11,705 nt of DNA from an uncultured Clostridia bacterium (GCA_904502105.1 CAJGDF010000029.1:1-11705), one strand, 5' to 3'. Counted from the stretch's first letter, positions 1-8,241 are shown. Notes: a model not told the origin generated them from the letters alone. Program-made: numbers and translations.

Positions 1-717
1 AACTTTTCTTGCTTCTTCTTCAAATACGCGGATAAATTCAGCGCCGATAACCTTACGTTTCTGTTCGGGATCATCAATGCCCTTGAGTTTATCGAGGAAA
101 CGGTCAACTGCGTCAACGTAAACGAGGTTAGCATCCATTTCATCTTTAAATACTCTGACAACTTCTTCGGGTTCGCCTTTTCTGAGAAGACCGTGGTTAA
201 CGTGAACGCAAGTGAGGTTTTTGCCGATAGCTTTAACAAGAAGAGCTGCAACAACAGAGCTGTCAACACCGCCGGAGAGAGCGAGAAGAACTTTCTTGTC
301 GCCTACCTGATTTCTGATGATTTCGATCTGGTCTGCGATGAAGTTTTCCATATTCCAGTTTTTGTCGCATCCGCATTTATCAAAAACAAATTCGGAAAGA
401 GTTTTTGCTCTGCATTTTTCGCATGCGCCGAAGGATTCGATTTCTGTACATTTGCCGTTTGTTTTATGATCTGCCGCAATTATGGGAAGACCGCAAGAAT
501 ATATTTCGTCTCTGACGTCTATTTCAACGCCGTCAACTACTCTGTTTTTACCGCCGTTAAGGATAACGCCTTTAACGGAAGGAAGTTTGCGAAGTTCATC
601 AAGGGTGATATCGTGAGGATGGATCTCCGTATAAACGCCGAGCGCACGGATCTCACGTGCGAGCATTGCGTTTTCCTCACTGCCGAGGTCAAGAATAAGA
701 ATCATGTCCTGCTTCAT
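1..717 (-). CDS. guaA: GMP synthase with a shortened, apparently inactive glutaminase domain (3' part outside window)
   Basis: GMP synthase aminates XMP to GMP using ATP, the last step of guanine nucleotide synthesis. The visible 239 residues begin at an ATG with AAAGGAG (724-730) six bases upstream. Residues 5-80 match the front of a class I glutamine amidotransferase (ILILDLGSEENAMLAREIR, then GVYTEIHPHDI and VKGVILNGG). The frame then passes from PIIAADHKT (78-86) through about 25 unfamiliar residues to SEFVFDKCGC (108-117) and NMENFI. It continues into the ATP-pyrophosphatase domain with the PP-loop SGGVDSS (148-154) and DPEQKRKVIGAEFI. A normal GuaA has some 110 residues where this one has about 25, so the nucleophile motif GxCxGxQ and the later His-Glu pair (GxQFHPE) are absent. 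The ATPase half looks normal, so the protein may use free ammonia or a separate glutaminase. Identity is sure; loss of glutaminase activity is inferred. The C-terminal dimerisation domain lies outside the window. Confidence 0.9.
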   Translation of the reverse strand, partial: MKQDMILILDLGSEENAMLAREIRALGVYTEIHPHDITLDELRKLPSVKGVILNGGKNRVVDGVEIDVRDEIYSCGLPIIAADHKTNGKCTEIESFGACEKCRAKTLSEFVFDKCGCDKNWNMENFIADQIEIIRNQVGDKKVLLALSGGVDSSVVAALLVKAIGKNLTCVHVNHGLLRKGEPEEVVRVFKDEMDANLVYVDAVDRFLDKLKGIDDPEQKRKVIGAEFIRVFEEEARKV

Positions 718-791
718 GTTTTTCTCCTTTATATATTAAGTATATATTCGTCGGAGTGGCGATCGAGCGCCGCAGCCGATAAAAGCTTAAA
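718..791 (-). other. guaA leader with imperfect stem-loop
   Basis: This is the 74-base gap between the oxidoreductase stop and the guaA start. It holds an imperfect GC-rich hairpin: TCGG (751-754) pairs with CCGA (776-779), and GGCG (758-761) pairs with CGCC (768-771) around a six-base loop. AT-rich sequence and the guaA ribosome binding site follow. No U-run follows the stem, so a standard intrinsic terminator is unlikely. I see no convincing -35/-10 pair and no purine riboswitch core. The hairpin could be a processing or attenuation element, or chance. Confidence 0.35.
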
Positions 792-1847
792 TCAGATAAC
801 GTCGTCAAATTTGACGGGTTGTTTTTTCTCAACGGATTCAAAACCCGCTTCGATGACCTTCAGAACACGGCGCATCTGCTGATGCGTTACGATCTGGGTC
901 TGTTTGCCTTCGATACAAGCGCAGAAATTACGGTAGTAATTATGTACATCGGATTCCGGGCGTTCCATATCATAGGTCTTTGTTGTTATTTCATCACGGG
1001 GGGCCATTGTTTTTGTAAGACCTGCCGCTGTTTTAACGGGAAGCACGTCATTTTCATGCCATGCGAAACATTCGACAACCTTGCAAGGTTCACGCCAATC
1101 GGAAATTACTGCGCTGCCCTTTCTGCCGCGAGCATAAAAACGGGGCATTGCAATGAAGTTATAAGTTCCGACTTCGGAATATGCTCTTGCGCCGTTTTCA
1201 AAATTGATGGTCAGTCTGTAACCGTCATCAACTTCATCATTCGTAAGATGTTCGAATTCACAGAAAACGGATTCGATCTTCTTATCACGGTAAAGCATGA
1301 GGAGCTGGTCGATAAGATGTACACCCCAGTCGTAAAGCATGCCGCCGCCGTATTTTTTAATACCGCGCCAGTCGCTCGGAATGCCTCTTGAACCGTGAAT
1401 TCTGGATTCAACGCTGAAAACGTCGCCGATAGCATCGGTATCAAATATTTTTTGGATAGCAAGATAGTCAACGTCCCATCTTCTGTTTTGATGAACAGAG
1501 AAGAGAACATTGTTCTTTTCGGAAGCCGCTATCATTCTTTCGAGAGAATCGCAAGAAAGAGTTACGGGTTTTTCACTGATAACGTGTTTTCCCGCGTTCA
1601 TGCAAGCGATCGCAACTTCTTCGTGAACATCATTCGGAATAGCTATTGTAACAAATTCGATATCCTTATTTTCAAGGACTTCTTCAAGAGTATAAAAAGC
1701 TTTTATGCCTCTGCTTTCAGCGAGTTTGTTACGTTCTTCTTTAATATCGTGTATGCCTATAAGTTCTACGACGTCGCTTTTGAGAGCATGTTCGGTATGC
1801 CAACCGCCCATTCCGCCGTAACCAATAATACAAAGACCGTGTTTCAT
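792..1847 (-). CDS. Gfo/Idh/MocA family NAD(P)-dependent oxidoreductase
   Basis: This 351-residue cytoplasmic protein has the usual length and layout of the Gfo/Idh/MocA family, which oxidises or reduces hydroxyl groups on sugars, inositols and related compounds using NAD(P). The N-terminal Rossmann fold shows a glycine-rich loop GYGGMG (9-14) after a hydrophobic strand. The family signature EKPVT is at 92-96, with the lysine that usually lies in the active site. The C-terminal domain carries GGGMLYDWGVHLIDQ (167-181), where D173 and H177 fit the family's catalytic Asp/His pair. The start has AGAGGG (1855-1860) seven bases upstream. It follows the pseudouridine synthase by 40 nt and precedes guaA by 74 nt. 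The substrate cannot be read from sequence; the alpha-mannosidase and xylulokinase nearby make a sugar substrate plausible but do not prove it. Confidence 0.9.
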   Translation of the reverse strand: MKHGLCIIGYGGMGGWHTEHALKSDVVELIGIHDIKEERNKLAESRGIKAFYTLEEVLENKDIEFVTIAIPNDVHEEVAIACMNAGKHVISEKPVTLSCDSLERMIAASEKNNVLFSVHQNRRWDVDYLAIQKIFDTDAIGDVFSVESRIHGSRGIPSDWRGIKKYGGGMLYDWGVHLIDQLLMLYRDKKIESVFCEFEHLTNDEVDDGYRLTINFENGARAYSEVGTYNFIAMPRFYARGRKGSAVISDWREPCKVVECFAWHENDVLPVKTAAGLTKTMAPRDEITTKTYDMERPESDVHNYYRNFCACIEGKQTQIVTHQQMRRVLKVIEAGFESVEKKQPVKFDDVI

Positions 1848-1887
1848 AAATAAACCCTCTTTTTATTATTTTTTAATAGGATTTTAT

Positions 1888-2853
1888 TTACAGTCCGCAG
1901 ATCTCTTTGCCGTTAAGGTAATCGAGAATACCGCTGTCGGACGTAAAATCAAAAACAATTTTTTTTGCTGTCAGATCCTGATAATGCATTTTTATCGGTT
2001 TATCTCTGAAATACTCCTTATTTCTGCTAACGCTTCCATATTTCGTATCTCCGAGCAACGGATGACCGAGAAATGCAAGATGGGCACGGATCTGATGAGT
2101 TCGGCCGGTAAAAAGCTCCACGAGAAGCTTTGATACTTCGCCGTCGGTTTCAACAGTCGTATAGCCTGTCTTAATAAATTTATAGCCGTTTTTTTCCGCA
2201 TAATCTTTATCTTCGGTAACTTTAACAAAATTATCCTCGCCGCTTCCGTCACCTGTCTTTTTAAGGTATGCATATTTTATTGCATCAGACGGCTGCGGAA
2301 CTCCGAAAACAGTGCATTCATAATATTTATGAAGCTCTCTGTTTTTAATTTTTTCGTTCATTATGCGAAGAGCCTCCGCATTTTTTGCCGCAATTACCAG
2401 CCCTGCAGTATTTTTATCAAGGCGGTGGCATAATGCGGGAACGAACGTACCGCTGTCGGGAGAATATTCCCCTTTTGATATAAGATACGCTATAATGTGA
2501 TTAACAAGCGTGTTTCTGCTCTCCTTATCGTCGCTTTGGCAGATAAGCCCTGCAGGCTTGTCAGCAACAATGATATTTTCATCCTCATAAGCAACTTTAA
2601 ACGACACGTTGATCTTTGAATAATCAACCTCCGTTTTTTCGGACGGAGAGAAAAACTCGTCACTTATATAAAATGTTAAAGCATCGCCCGCAGAAAGCAT
2701 CTCTTTTCCGGTTGCGTGTTTGCCGTTGACCTTTACGCATTTTTTTCTGAGATACTTTCGCATAAGCGCTTCGGGCATAGTCTTGAATCTTTTTAAAATA
2801 TATCGGTCAAGCTTTTGACCCGCGTCGCTTTTCGGTATAACAAGTTCACGCAT
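1888..2853 (-). CDS. RluC/RluD family 23S rRNA pseudouridine synthase
   Basis: The 321-residue protein isomerises specific uridines to pseudouridine, most likely in 23S rRNA. An S4-like RNA-binding domain fills about residues 1-65 (LDRYILKRF, then MRKYLRKKCVKVNGK). The catalytic domain follows: ADKPAGL (97-103), the catalytic motif HRLDKNTAG (143-151) with the expected nucleophile D146, and RTHQIRAHL near 251-259 followed by GHPLLGDTKYG. These are hallmarks of the RluA/RluC/RluD group. The exact member, and so the target uridines, cannot be settled here. The start lies three bases after the prmA stop and has no clear Shine-Dalgarno sequence, so translation probably depends on ribosomes arriving from prmA. 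The pairing with prmA makes sense, since both act on the large ribosomal subunit. Confidence 0.93.
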   Translation of the reverse strand: MRELVIPKSDAGQKLDRYILKRFKTMPEALMRKYLRKKCVKVNGKHATGKEMLSAGDALTFYISDEFFSPSEKTEVDYSKINVSFKVAYEDENIIVADKPAGLICQSDDKESRNTLVNHIIAYLISKGEYSPDSGTFVPALCHRLDKNTAGLVIAAKNAEALRIMNEKIKNRELHKYYECTVFGVPQPSDAIKYAYLKKTGDGSGEDNFVKVTEDKDYAEKNGYKFIKTGYTTVETDGEVSKLLVELFTGRTHQIRAHLAFLGHPLLGDTKYGSVSRNKEYFRDKPIKMHYQDLTAKKIVFDFTSDSGILDYLNGKEICGL

Positions 2854-2856
2854 ATG

Positions 2857-3783
2857 TTATTTTTTAAGGCAGAAGCAGAGCCAACCGCGTTTTTCGTTTT
2901 CTTCAACAACAGTAAAGCCGTTTGCTTCAAATGCCGCGATAACATCCTCACGTCTTTCGGTGATAATACCGGAGGTAATGAAAGTACCGCCATCTGCAAG
3001 ATGTTCGCCTATAAAACCGCAAAGACGAATGATGATATCAGCAACAATGTTAGCAACGATAACATTATATTTTTTTCCCTCAATGGGAGTTTTATCGTTG
3101 AGGATATTTGCAGTTTCAGCATCAAGTGTGCCAGTAAAGGTATTAAGCTTTGCATTTTCTTTTGTTACTTTTACGGCATTGGGATCGATATCAAATGCTT
3201 TTACGTTTTTCGCACCGAGAATAAGAGATGCGATGGAAAGAATACCGCTGCCGCAGCCGACGTCAAGAACCTCATCATCGGCTTTTACAACCTTCTGAAG
3301 GACCTCAACACAAAGAGATGTTGTTTCATGAGAGCCTGTGCCGAAAGCCATACCGGGGTCAAGAGTGAGGATAAGCTCACCGTCTTTTTTCTCGTATTCT
3401 TCCCATTCGGGAACAACTACGATCTTTTCGCCGATATGAAGGGGCTTGTAATACTGTTTCCAAGCCTCTGCATAGTCGCTCTCATCAACAGAACCGATCT
3501 CACAGTCATAATCGATACCGCTCAATGTAAACATCTCACGGAGGTATTCAGCCGCTTCCGCGGGATTAATATGATCGGGCAGATAGATATGGAGAGTAGC
3601 AACAGATGTATCTTTTTCAAGAAGCTCCTCGTCGATAATGCCGACGTTTTTAACGATCTCGCAGTCGAGCATATCGGAATAGTCTTCAAGATATATACCG
3701 CCGATATCAAGCATTGCAGCTATCGCGCAGGCAGTTTCACCGTCAGCAGACGGTATGTTAAGTTTAAGTTCGCTGTATGTCAT
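2857..3783 (-). CDS. prmA: Ribosomal protein L11 methyltransferase
   Basis: PrmA methylates amino groups of ribosomal protein L11 using S-adenosylmethionine. At 308 residues it is the normal length. An N-terminal L11-recognition region (about 1-110) leads to the PrmA signature LDPGMAFGTGSHETT (141-155). The SAM-binding motif VLDVGCGSGILS (172-183) follows, then the acidic loop FDIDPNAV (197-204) and NVIVANIVADI (240-250), the post-I N-x-x-x-A-N-I motif of this family. The start codon shares one base with the stop of the upstream mannosidase (TAATG, 3781-3785). A modest AGAGGA (3794-3799) sits ten bases upstream inside the mannosidase gene. The two are therefore probably translationally coupled, and the pseudouridine synthase follows after three bases. 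Identity is very secure. Confidence 0.97.
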   Translation of the reverse strand: MTYSELKLNIPSADGETACAIAAMLDIGGIYLEDYSDMLDCEIVKNVGIIDEELLEKDTSVATLHIYLPDHINPAEAAEYLREMFTLSGIDYDCEIGSVDESDYAEAWKQYYKPLHIGEKIVVVPEWEEYEKKDGELILTLDPGMAFGTGSHETTSLCVEVLQKVVKADDEVLDVGCGSGILSIASLILGAKNVKAFDIDPNAVKVTKENAKLNTFTGTLDAETANILNDKTPIEGKKYNVIVANIVADIIIRLCGFIGEHLADGGTFITSGIITERREDVIAAFEANGFTVVEENEKRGWLCFCLKK

Positions 3784-6752
3784 TATTTACAGTTCCTCTT
3801 AATTTTAATAGTTTTTATTTCAAAGGGCTTGAACGAAAGTTCAAGAGTATTGTTTGTTATCTTAATATTTTTATCTTCTTCTTCAAGGAGATTACATTCG
3901 TAAGCTTCTGCGATATCAAAAACAGTCTGAACAGAAAGCTTTGTTCTTGCTCCGATAGGCTCATAAGCACGAATGATGATATCATCGGAATCTTCAGCTT
4001 TCTTAACAGTTTCGATAACAGCGCCGCCCTTAACGGATGCAAAAGCCATATCTGTAACGAGCTGGAGTGTTGCTATACCGCTATCGTTCACGACCTCTGT
4101 TTCGGTGAGGGGAACATTAAGTCTGTAAGATTCACGTACAACAGACATCTCATCTGTGTGAGGCATTACGGAGTAAGTGAAGAACTGTTCGCCTTTATCT
4201 GCATCCTTACCGGGATAAGATGTTGAACGGAGAAGATTAAGTTCTGCGGTAGCGCCTTCTGCATGAACACCGTATTTACAGTCGTTAAGGAGAGCCGCAC
4301 CGTATCCTGTTTCTCTGAAATCGATATATTTCTGGGCACAGATCTCGAAACGTGCATTATCCCAGGAGGTGTTTTTGGTTGTTGAACGCTTCAGTTCGCC
4401 GAACTGAATATTGCATGCCGCTTCGTTTGTTGAAATATCAAACGGGAAATAAACACGAAGCATCTTGTAATTTTCATGCCAATCAACGTAAGTTCTGAAA
4501 TCAACACGTTCTGCGCTGTCGGAAAGAACTGCATTGCAAACAACAGTAGAATCGTTAAATTTATAAGTAAATTTCGCACAAGCCTCTGCGCCGTCAACGT
4601 AGAATTCGCTGTCACAAGCGGCAAGCTCCATACAAAGATCGTCACGATACATAAATTTCATATCCCATGCATCGCTCTCGTCATTGTAAAGGCGGAAAAC
4701 ATTACCTGGAGCAGAGAGAAGCTCTCTGGAATTACGTTTATCGTAAACAGAAACGACCTGACCGTTGTCGCTGAACTTAACGCGGAGATTTGCATTTTCA
4801 AGCTTATTTTTCTCTGCTTTAACATTGAATTTAGCTTCTTCGGAAACCGCAAAACCAAAGGGAGAAACAGTAACCTTTCTCCATTCGCCGTTTTCAAGAA
4901 CATTTTCTGTACGTACAAAGCCTGTCGGGTTAACGTAGACAGTACCTGTAAAGCCAAGAGCCTTTGCAGCATTTGCATACGCTGCTTTTGTCATTTCCTG
5001 AGCTTTGGCAAGAATTATGCGATAACGTTCAACGCTTTCATCGTAAACTCTTGCGATAGAAGAGCCGGGAAGGATATCGTGGAACTGATAGAGGAGAACC
5101 TCCTGCCACATTTCATCTATTTCAGCCTTGGGATAATTGCCTGCAAGCAATGAAGCGAATTCGAGTTCCGCAAGAGCAAATTCGCATTTACGGTTATAGT
5201 ATTTATTACGGGCCTGAGTTGTGTATGTGCCCTGATGTTTTTCAAGATAGAGCTCACCGCTCCAAACAGGATATCTGTCCTGTTTCTTTTCGATGCGCTT
5301 GAAGAAATCTTCGGACAAGCCCTGTTTTACGGGAGGCATACCTGCAAGATTCTTTTCTCTGTCGAGTCTTTCAAGATGTTCTTCACCGGGACCGCCGCCA
5401 CCGTCACCGATACCGAAGAGGAGAAGCGCCTCGGGACAAACGCCTTTTTCACAGTAATTACGTTCGGCTTCTTTGATACTGTGAGGAGTAGCACCGCTGT
5501 TATAAGTACCCTCGGGAGGCATATGAGCAAGAACGGAAGAACCGTCAATACCCTGCCATGTAAAGGTATGATGCGGGAATTTATTATGCTCGCTCCAGGA
5601 GAGCTTGATAGTCATGAAGTAGTCAACGCCTGCTTTTTTAAGGATCTGCGGGAGAGCGGCGCTGTAACCGAATACGTCGGGAAGCCAAAGAGATTTAACA
5701 TCCTTACCGAATTCATCACGATAAAAACGTTTTCCGTAAAGCACCTGTCTTACAAGAGCTTCACCGGAGGAAACGTTGGTGTCGGCTTCAACCCACATAG
5801 CACCCTGAGCTTCCCATCTGCCCTCTGCGATCTTTTCTTTGATCTTAGCATAAAGTTCGGGATAAAGCTGTTTTATCCAGAGATAAAGCTGAGGCTGAGA
5901 TGCACCGAAAATGTAATCGGGATAAAGCTCCATATTTGCGAGCGCTGTCGAGAAGGTTCTTGCGCCCTTTCTCTTTGTTTCACGGATAGGCCAGAGCCAT
6001 GCAAGGTCGATATGAGCATGACCGATAGCGGTCATTGAGAAGGACGGATCCCCGCCTCTCTTTTTAAGTTCGGGAGCGAGTATTTTTATTGCTTTTTTTA
6101 CAGATGCTTCATCTATGCCGTTGCCGAGTGCGGAAGCGGCATCGTAAAGAGCGTAAACAATAGAGATTTTTCTCGGATCAGCATTATCAAGCTCTTTTTC
6201 GAGTGTGCTGAGGACGGAAAAATCGTAAAGAAGTTTTCTTGCATCGTCATTTACAGCAGCAATACGAAGTTTTTTGATCTTGCCGTCGCCGCAATAACTA
6301 CCGAAAAGGTCGTTCATTGCACAGTCGATCCAAAGAGAAACTTTGCCGTCAACAACATTTGCCTTATCAAGTTCAACAACCATCTTACCGGGTCTGCCGA
6401 GCGAATAGTCAAAGCCCGAATCAACATTTGTGATACCTCTTACGGGACAACCGTTGCTGTCAAACACGCAGCCTTCGCCGGAAACGTCAAGGAGCAAAAC
6501 AGTATGCTTTCCTTCGGCTTCAGCAGGGATCTGTCCTTCAACATAAAACCAAGCACAGTCCCAAAGTTCACCCCATTTAACACCTTCATTAACATCTATC
6601 TTAGTGCCGGATGTCTTTTCATCAAAAGGAACAGGCTCCTTTGTAACGTAGCCCACGCCGGAAAGGGTTGCAAGATCTGTATATATTTTTTTGCCGAGGC
6701 GTTCAGTTGCTCTGCGAATAATTTCGTTCATCTTGTCGTAATTAAAAAACAT
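3783..6752 (-). CDS. Alpha-mannosidase, glycoside hydrolase family 38
   Basis: This 989-residue enzyme hydrolyses terminal alpha-linked mannose from glycans. The N-terminal third is a beta-rich accessory region typical of bacterial and cytosolic/ER-type GH38 enzymes. The catalytic domain opens with GHAHIDLAWLWP (244-255), where H247 and D249 fit the zinc ligands. EAQGAMWVEADTN (314-326) and LWLPDVFGYSAALPQ (355-369) follow, with D359 as the expected nucleophile. Further motifs are FGIGDGGGGP (446-455), LYLEKHQGTYTTQ (501-513) and YQFHDILPGSS (555-565), where H558 fits the later zinc-ligand His. No signal peptide or membrane segment is visible, so it should act in the cytoplasm on imported oligosaccharides. 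The start has AAAAGGAG (6761-6768) eight bases upstream. No sugar transporter or regulator is in view. Its place between nth and prmA is unusual for a sugar-degradation gene. Confidence 0.95.
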   Translation of the reverse strand: MFFNYDKMNEIIRRATERLGKKIYTDLATLSGVGYVTKEPVPFDEKTSGTKIDVNEGVKWGELWDCAWFYVEGQIPAEAEGKHTVLLLDVSGEGCVFDSNGCPVRGITNVDSGFDYSLGRPGKMVVELDKANVVDGKVSLWIDCAMNDLFGSYCGDGKIKKLRIAAVNDDARKLLYDFSVLSTLEKELDNADPRKISIVYALYDAASALGNGIDEASVKKAIKILAPELKKRGGDPSFSMTAIGHAHIDLAWLWPIRETKRKGARTFSTALANMELYPDYIFGASQPQLYLWIKQLYPELYAKIKEKIAEGRWEAQGAMWVEADTNVSSGEALVRQVLYGKRFYRDEFGKDVKSLWLPDVFGYSAALPQILKKAGVDYFMTIKLSWSEHNKFPHHTFTWQGIDGSSVLAHMPPEGTYNSGATPHSIKEAERNYCEKGVCPEALLLFGIGDGGGGPGEEHLERLDREKNLAGMPPVKQGLSEDFFKRIEKKQDRYPVWSGELYLEKHQGTYTTQARNKYYNRKCEFALAELEFASLLAGNYPKAEIDEMWQEVLLYQFHDILPGSSIARVYDESVERYRIILAKAQEMTKAAYANAAKALGFTGTVYVNPTGFVRTENVLENGEWRKVTVSPFGFAVSEEAKFNVKAEKNKLENANLRVKFSDNGQVVSVYDKRNSRELLSAPGNVFRLYNDESDAWDMKFMYRDDLCMELAACDSEFYVDGAEACAKFTYKFNDSTVVCNAVLSDSAERVDFRTYVDWHENYKMLRVYFPFDISTNEAACNIQFGELKRSTTKNTSWDNARFEICAQKYIDFRETGYGAALLNDCKYGVHAEGATAELNLLRSTSYPGKDADKGEQFFTYSVMPHTDEMSVVRESYRLNVPLTETEVVNDSGIATLQLVTDMAFASVKGGAVIETVKKAEDSDDIIIRAYEPIGARTKLSVQTVFDIAEAYECNLLEEEDKNIKITNNTLELSFKPFEIKTIKIKRNCK

Positions 6753-6776
6753 AACTATCGCTCCTTTTCGTTTATT

Positions 6777-7406
6777 TTAAATATATTTTTTGCAAACACC
6801 GTTCAAGGTGCAATTATTACAATCGGGATTTCTTGCCGAACAGACTTGTCTGCCATGAAAAACTATGGCATGGCAAAAATCAAGGCTTTCTTTGGGTGGA
6901 ATAACTTTTCTTAGCTCAGTTTCGATCTTTTTAGGATCTTTTTCAGAAACGAAACCCATTCTGTTCGCAAGTCTGATACAGTGTGTATCAACAATTATAA
7001 CACCCGGCTGATCAAAGATCTCCCCGAGCAGAAGATTTGCTATCTTTCTGCCTATACCCGGAACAGAGAGCATTCCGTCCATCGTTTCGGGGATACCGCC
7101 AAGCTCAATAATTTTTTTTGAAGCAGCAATAATATCACGTGCTTTTGTATTGCCGAGACCGCATGAACGTATCATAGGTTCAAGCTGTTCAACCGTAAGA
7201 TCAGCAAAATCTTCGGGTGTGCTGTATTTTTTAAACAATTCTTCAGTTACGAGATTAACTCGTATATCCGTACACTGTGCCGAAAGACGGGAAGCTACAA
7301 GAAGTTCAAAAGGTGTTGAATATTCGAGTGCACATCGTCTGTGCGGATACAGTTCAAGAAGAAGCCTATGTATCTCAAGCTTTTCTTTTTTTGTTAAAAG
7401 TTTCAT
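6777..7406 (-). CDS. nth: Endonuclease III, DNA glycosylase/AP lyase
   Basis: Endonuclease III removes oxidised pyrimidines and nicks abasic sites in base excision repair. The 209-residue protein matches the usual length. It shows LSAQCTD (41-47), the helix-hairpin-helix LSVPGIGRKIAN (113-124) with the catalytic lysine K121, and VDTHCIRLANRMG (139-151) with the catalytic aspartate D140. The C-terminus carries the [4Fe-4S] loop with the standard C-x6-C-x2-C-x5-C spacing at C189, C196, C199 and C205. The start codon overlaps the stop of the metallophosphoesterase in an ATGA arrangement (7403-7406), with only a weak GGTG upstream, so coupled translation is likely. The mannosidase begins 24 nt after its stop. 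Confidence 0.97.
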   Translation of the reverse strand: MKLLTKKEKLEIHRLLLELYPHRRCALEYSTPFELLVASRLSAQCTDIRVNLVTEELFKKYSTPEDFADLTVEQLEPMIRSCGLGNTKARDIIAASKKIIELGGIPETMDGMLSVPGIGRKIANLLLGEIFDQPGVIIVDTHCIRLANRMGFVSEKDPKKIETELRKVIPPKESLDFCHAIVFHGRQVCSARNPDCNNCTLNGVCKKYI

Positions 7407-8227
7407 TGTTCACCAATTATATCGATAAAAACAAGTTCGGGGGGATTAAAAGTTCTCGGGAGCCAGTTCTTTTTCAGACCGCGGCTGACAATAACCGTTG
7501 TTTTATCAAAATCATAACGTCCGCCTGCATATTTGGGGAACAGCCCCTGATGCGGAGCATATATGCCGTTAAAAATTCTGGGGACACGTATCTGACCGCC
7601 GTGAGCATGTCCGCAAAGAACGAGATCAAATCCGTTTTCAGCATAAAATTCAGCCTTTTCAGGTCGGTGGGAAAGAAACACGGTAAAATCGGAATTATCC
7701 GTAGCACATTTTTCGACGTCGGAAATCCACTCATCCGAATAATCTTCATCGGTTGAATAAAAACGGGGATCATCAATACCGCAAACTGTTATACGGCATC
7801 CGTTTACGGTTATCTGCTCTTTATCCGCCTCAAGAACGGGAATACCGATATAGCGGACTGTATCTTTAAAATAGGAAGGATCAGGAAGCTTTCTTTCGTG
7901 ATTTCCCGCAACGTAAAAGCATAAACAACGCTTTTGCATTTCTTTTAACATAACAACCGCAGGCGAAGTATCAGAATATTCGTCGGCAATATCACCTGTA
8001 AAAAAGGCAATATCGGGATTATACCGATCGATCTTATCAAGCAGTTCGCTTTGCCCTTCGCCCCACATAACATTATGAAGATCGGAGATATGCACTGCCT
8101 TGATATTTCCGGAAAACTTATCGGTCTTCACCGTATATTTTCTTACTGTAAAATTTCTTGGAACAGAAAGAAGATAAACTGTTAATGCAACGGCTAAAAA
8201 CACCGTTATAACAGTTAAAACAATCAT
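7403..8227 (-). CDS. Membrane-anchored metallophosphoesterase (YkuE/YaeI-like)
   Basis: This calcineurin-like phosphoesterase has 274 residues from the chosen start. One hydrophobic segment (about 2-20) forms an N-terminal anchor, so the catalytic domain probably faces outside or lies at the membrane. Metal-binding motifs appear in order: SDLH (48-51), GD (78-79), GNHE (108-111), the SHRPEK segment with H187, and GHAHGGQ (206-212). This is the pattern of the YkuE/YaeI group, whose members are described as phosphodiesterases; the natural substrate here is unknown. The frame is open further upstream to an ATG at 8338, but that lies inside the terminator and upstream of the promoter. An ATG at 8269 would sit at the predicted transcription start with no leader. 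The ATG at 8227 has AGGGGAG seven bases upstream and starts directly at the membrane segment. It is the first gene of the downstream operon. Confidence 0.9.
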   Translation of the reverse strand: MIVLTVITVFLAVALTVYLLSVPRNFTVRKYTVKTDKFSGNIKAVHISDLHNVMWGEGQSELLDKIDRYNPDIAFFTGDIADEYSDTSPAVVMLKEMQKRCLCFYVAGNHERKLPDPSYFKDTVRYIGIPVLEADKEQITVNGCRITVCGIDDPRFYSTDEDYSDEWISDVEKCATDNSDFTVFLSHRPEKAEFYAENGFDLVLCGHAHGGQIRVPRIFNGIYAPHQGLFPKYAGGRYDFDKTTVIVSRGLKKNWLPRTFNPPELVFIDIIGEQ

Positions 8228-8234
8228 TTTCTTA

Positions 8235-8241
8235 CTCCCCT
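8235..8241 (-). promoter_or_regulatory. Ribosome binding site deciding the metallophosphoesterase start
   Basis: AGGGGAG lies seven bases upstream of the ATG at 8227. It is the only good Shine-Dalgarno sequence among the three in-frame ATG candidates (8338, 8269, 8227) and lies inside the transcript predicted from the promoter at 8276-8304. Confidence 0.8.

Noticed and set aside
41..47. LSAQCTD in endonuclease III (window 7266-7286) as an unusual active-site change
   Set aside because: The position varies (Ala, Thr or Cys) among Nth proteins, and the catalytic Lys, Asp and all four cluster cysteines are present.
718..791. Purine riboswitch ahead of guaA
   Set aside because: The gap is only 74 bases and shows none of the conserved core bases or three-helix layout; only a simple imperfect hairpin is present.
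193..882. 229-codon plus-strand open frame opposite guaA
   Set aside because: The minus strand encodes a recognisable GMP synthase here; the plus-strand translation has no family features.
1848..1887. Terminator or promoter between the pseudouridine synthase and the oxidoreductase
   Set aside because: The 40-base gap is AT-rich, has no stem-loop and no matched -35/-10 pair; only the oxidoreductase ribosome binding site is convincing.
2815..3903. 362-codon plus-strand open frame opposite prmA
   Set aside because: It is antisense to a clear prmA and the mannosidase end, its translation resembles no protein, and it follows from the codon bias of the minus-strand genes.
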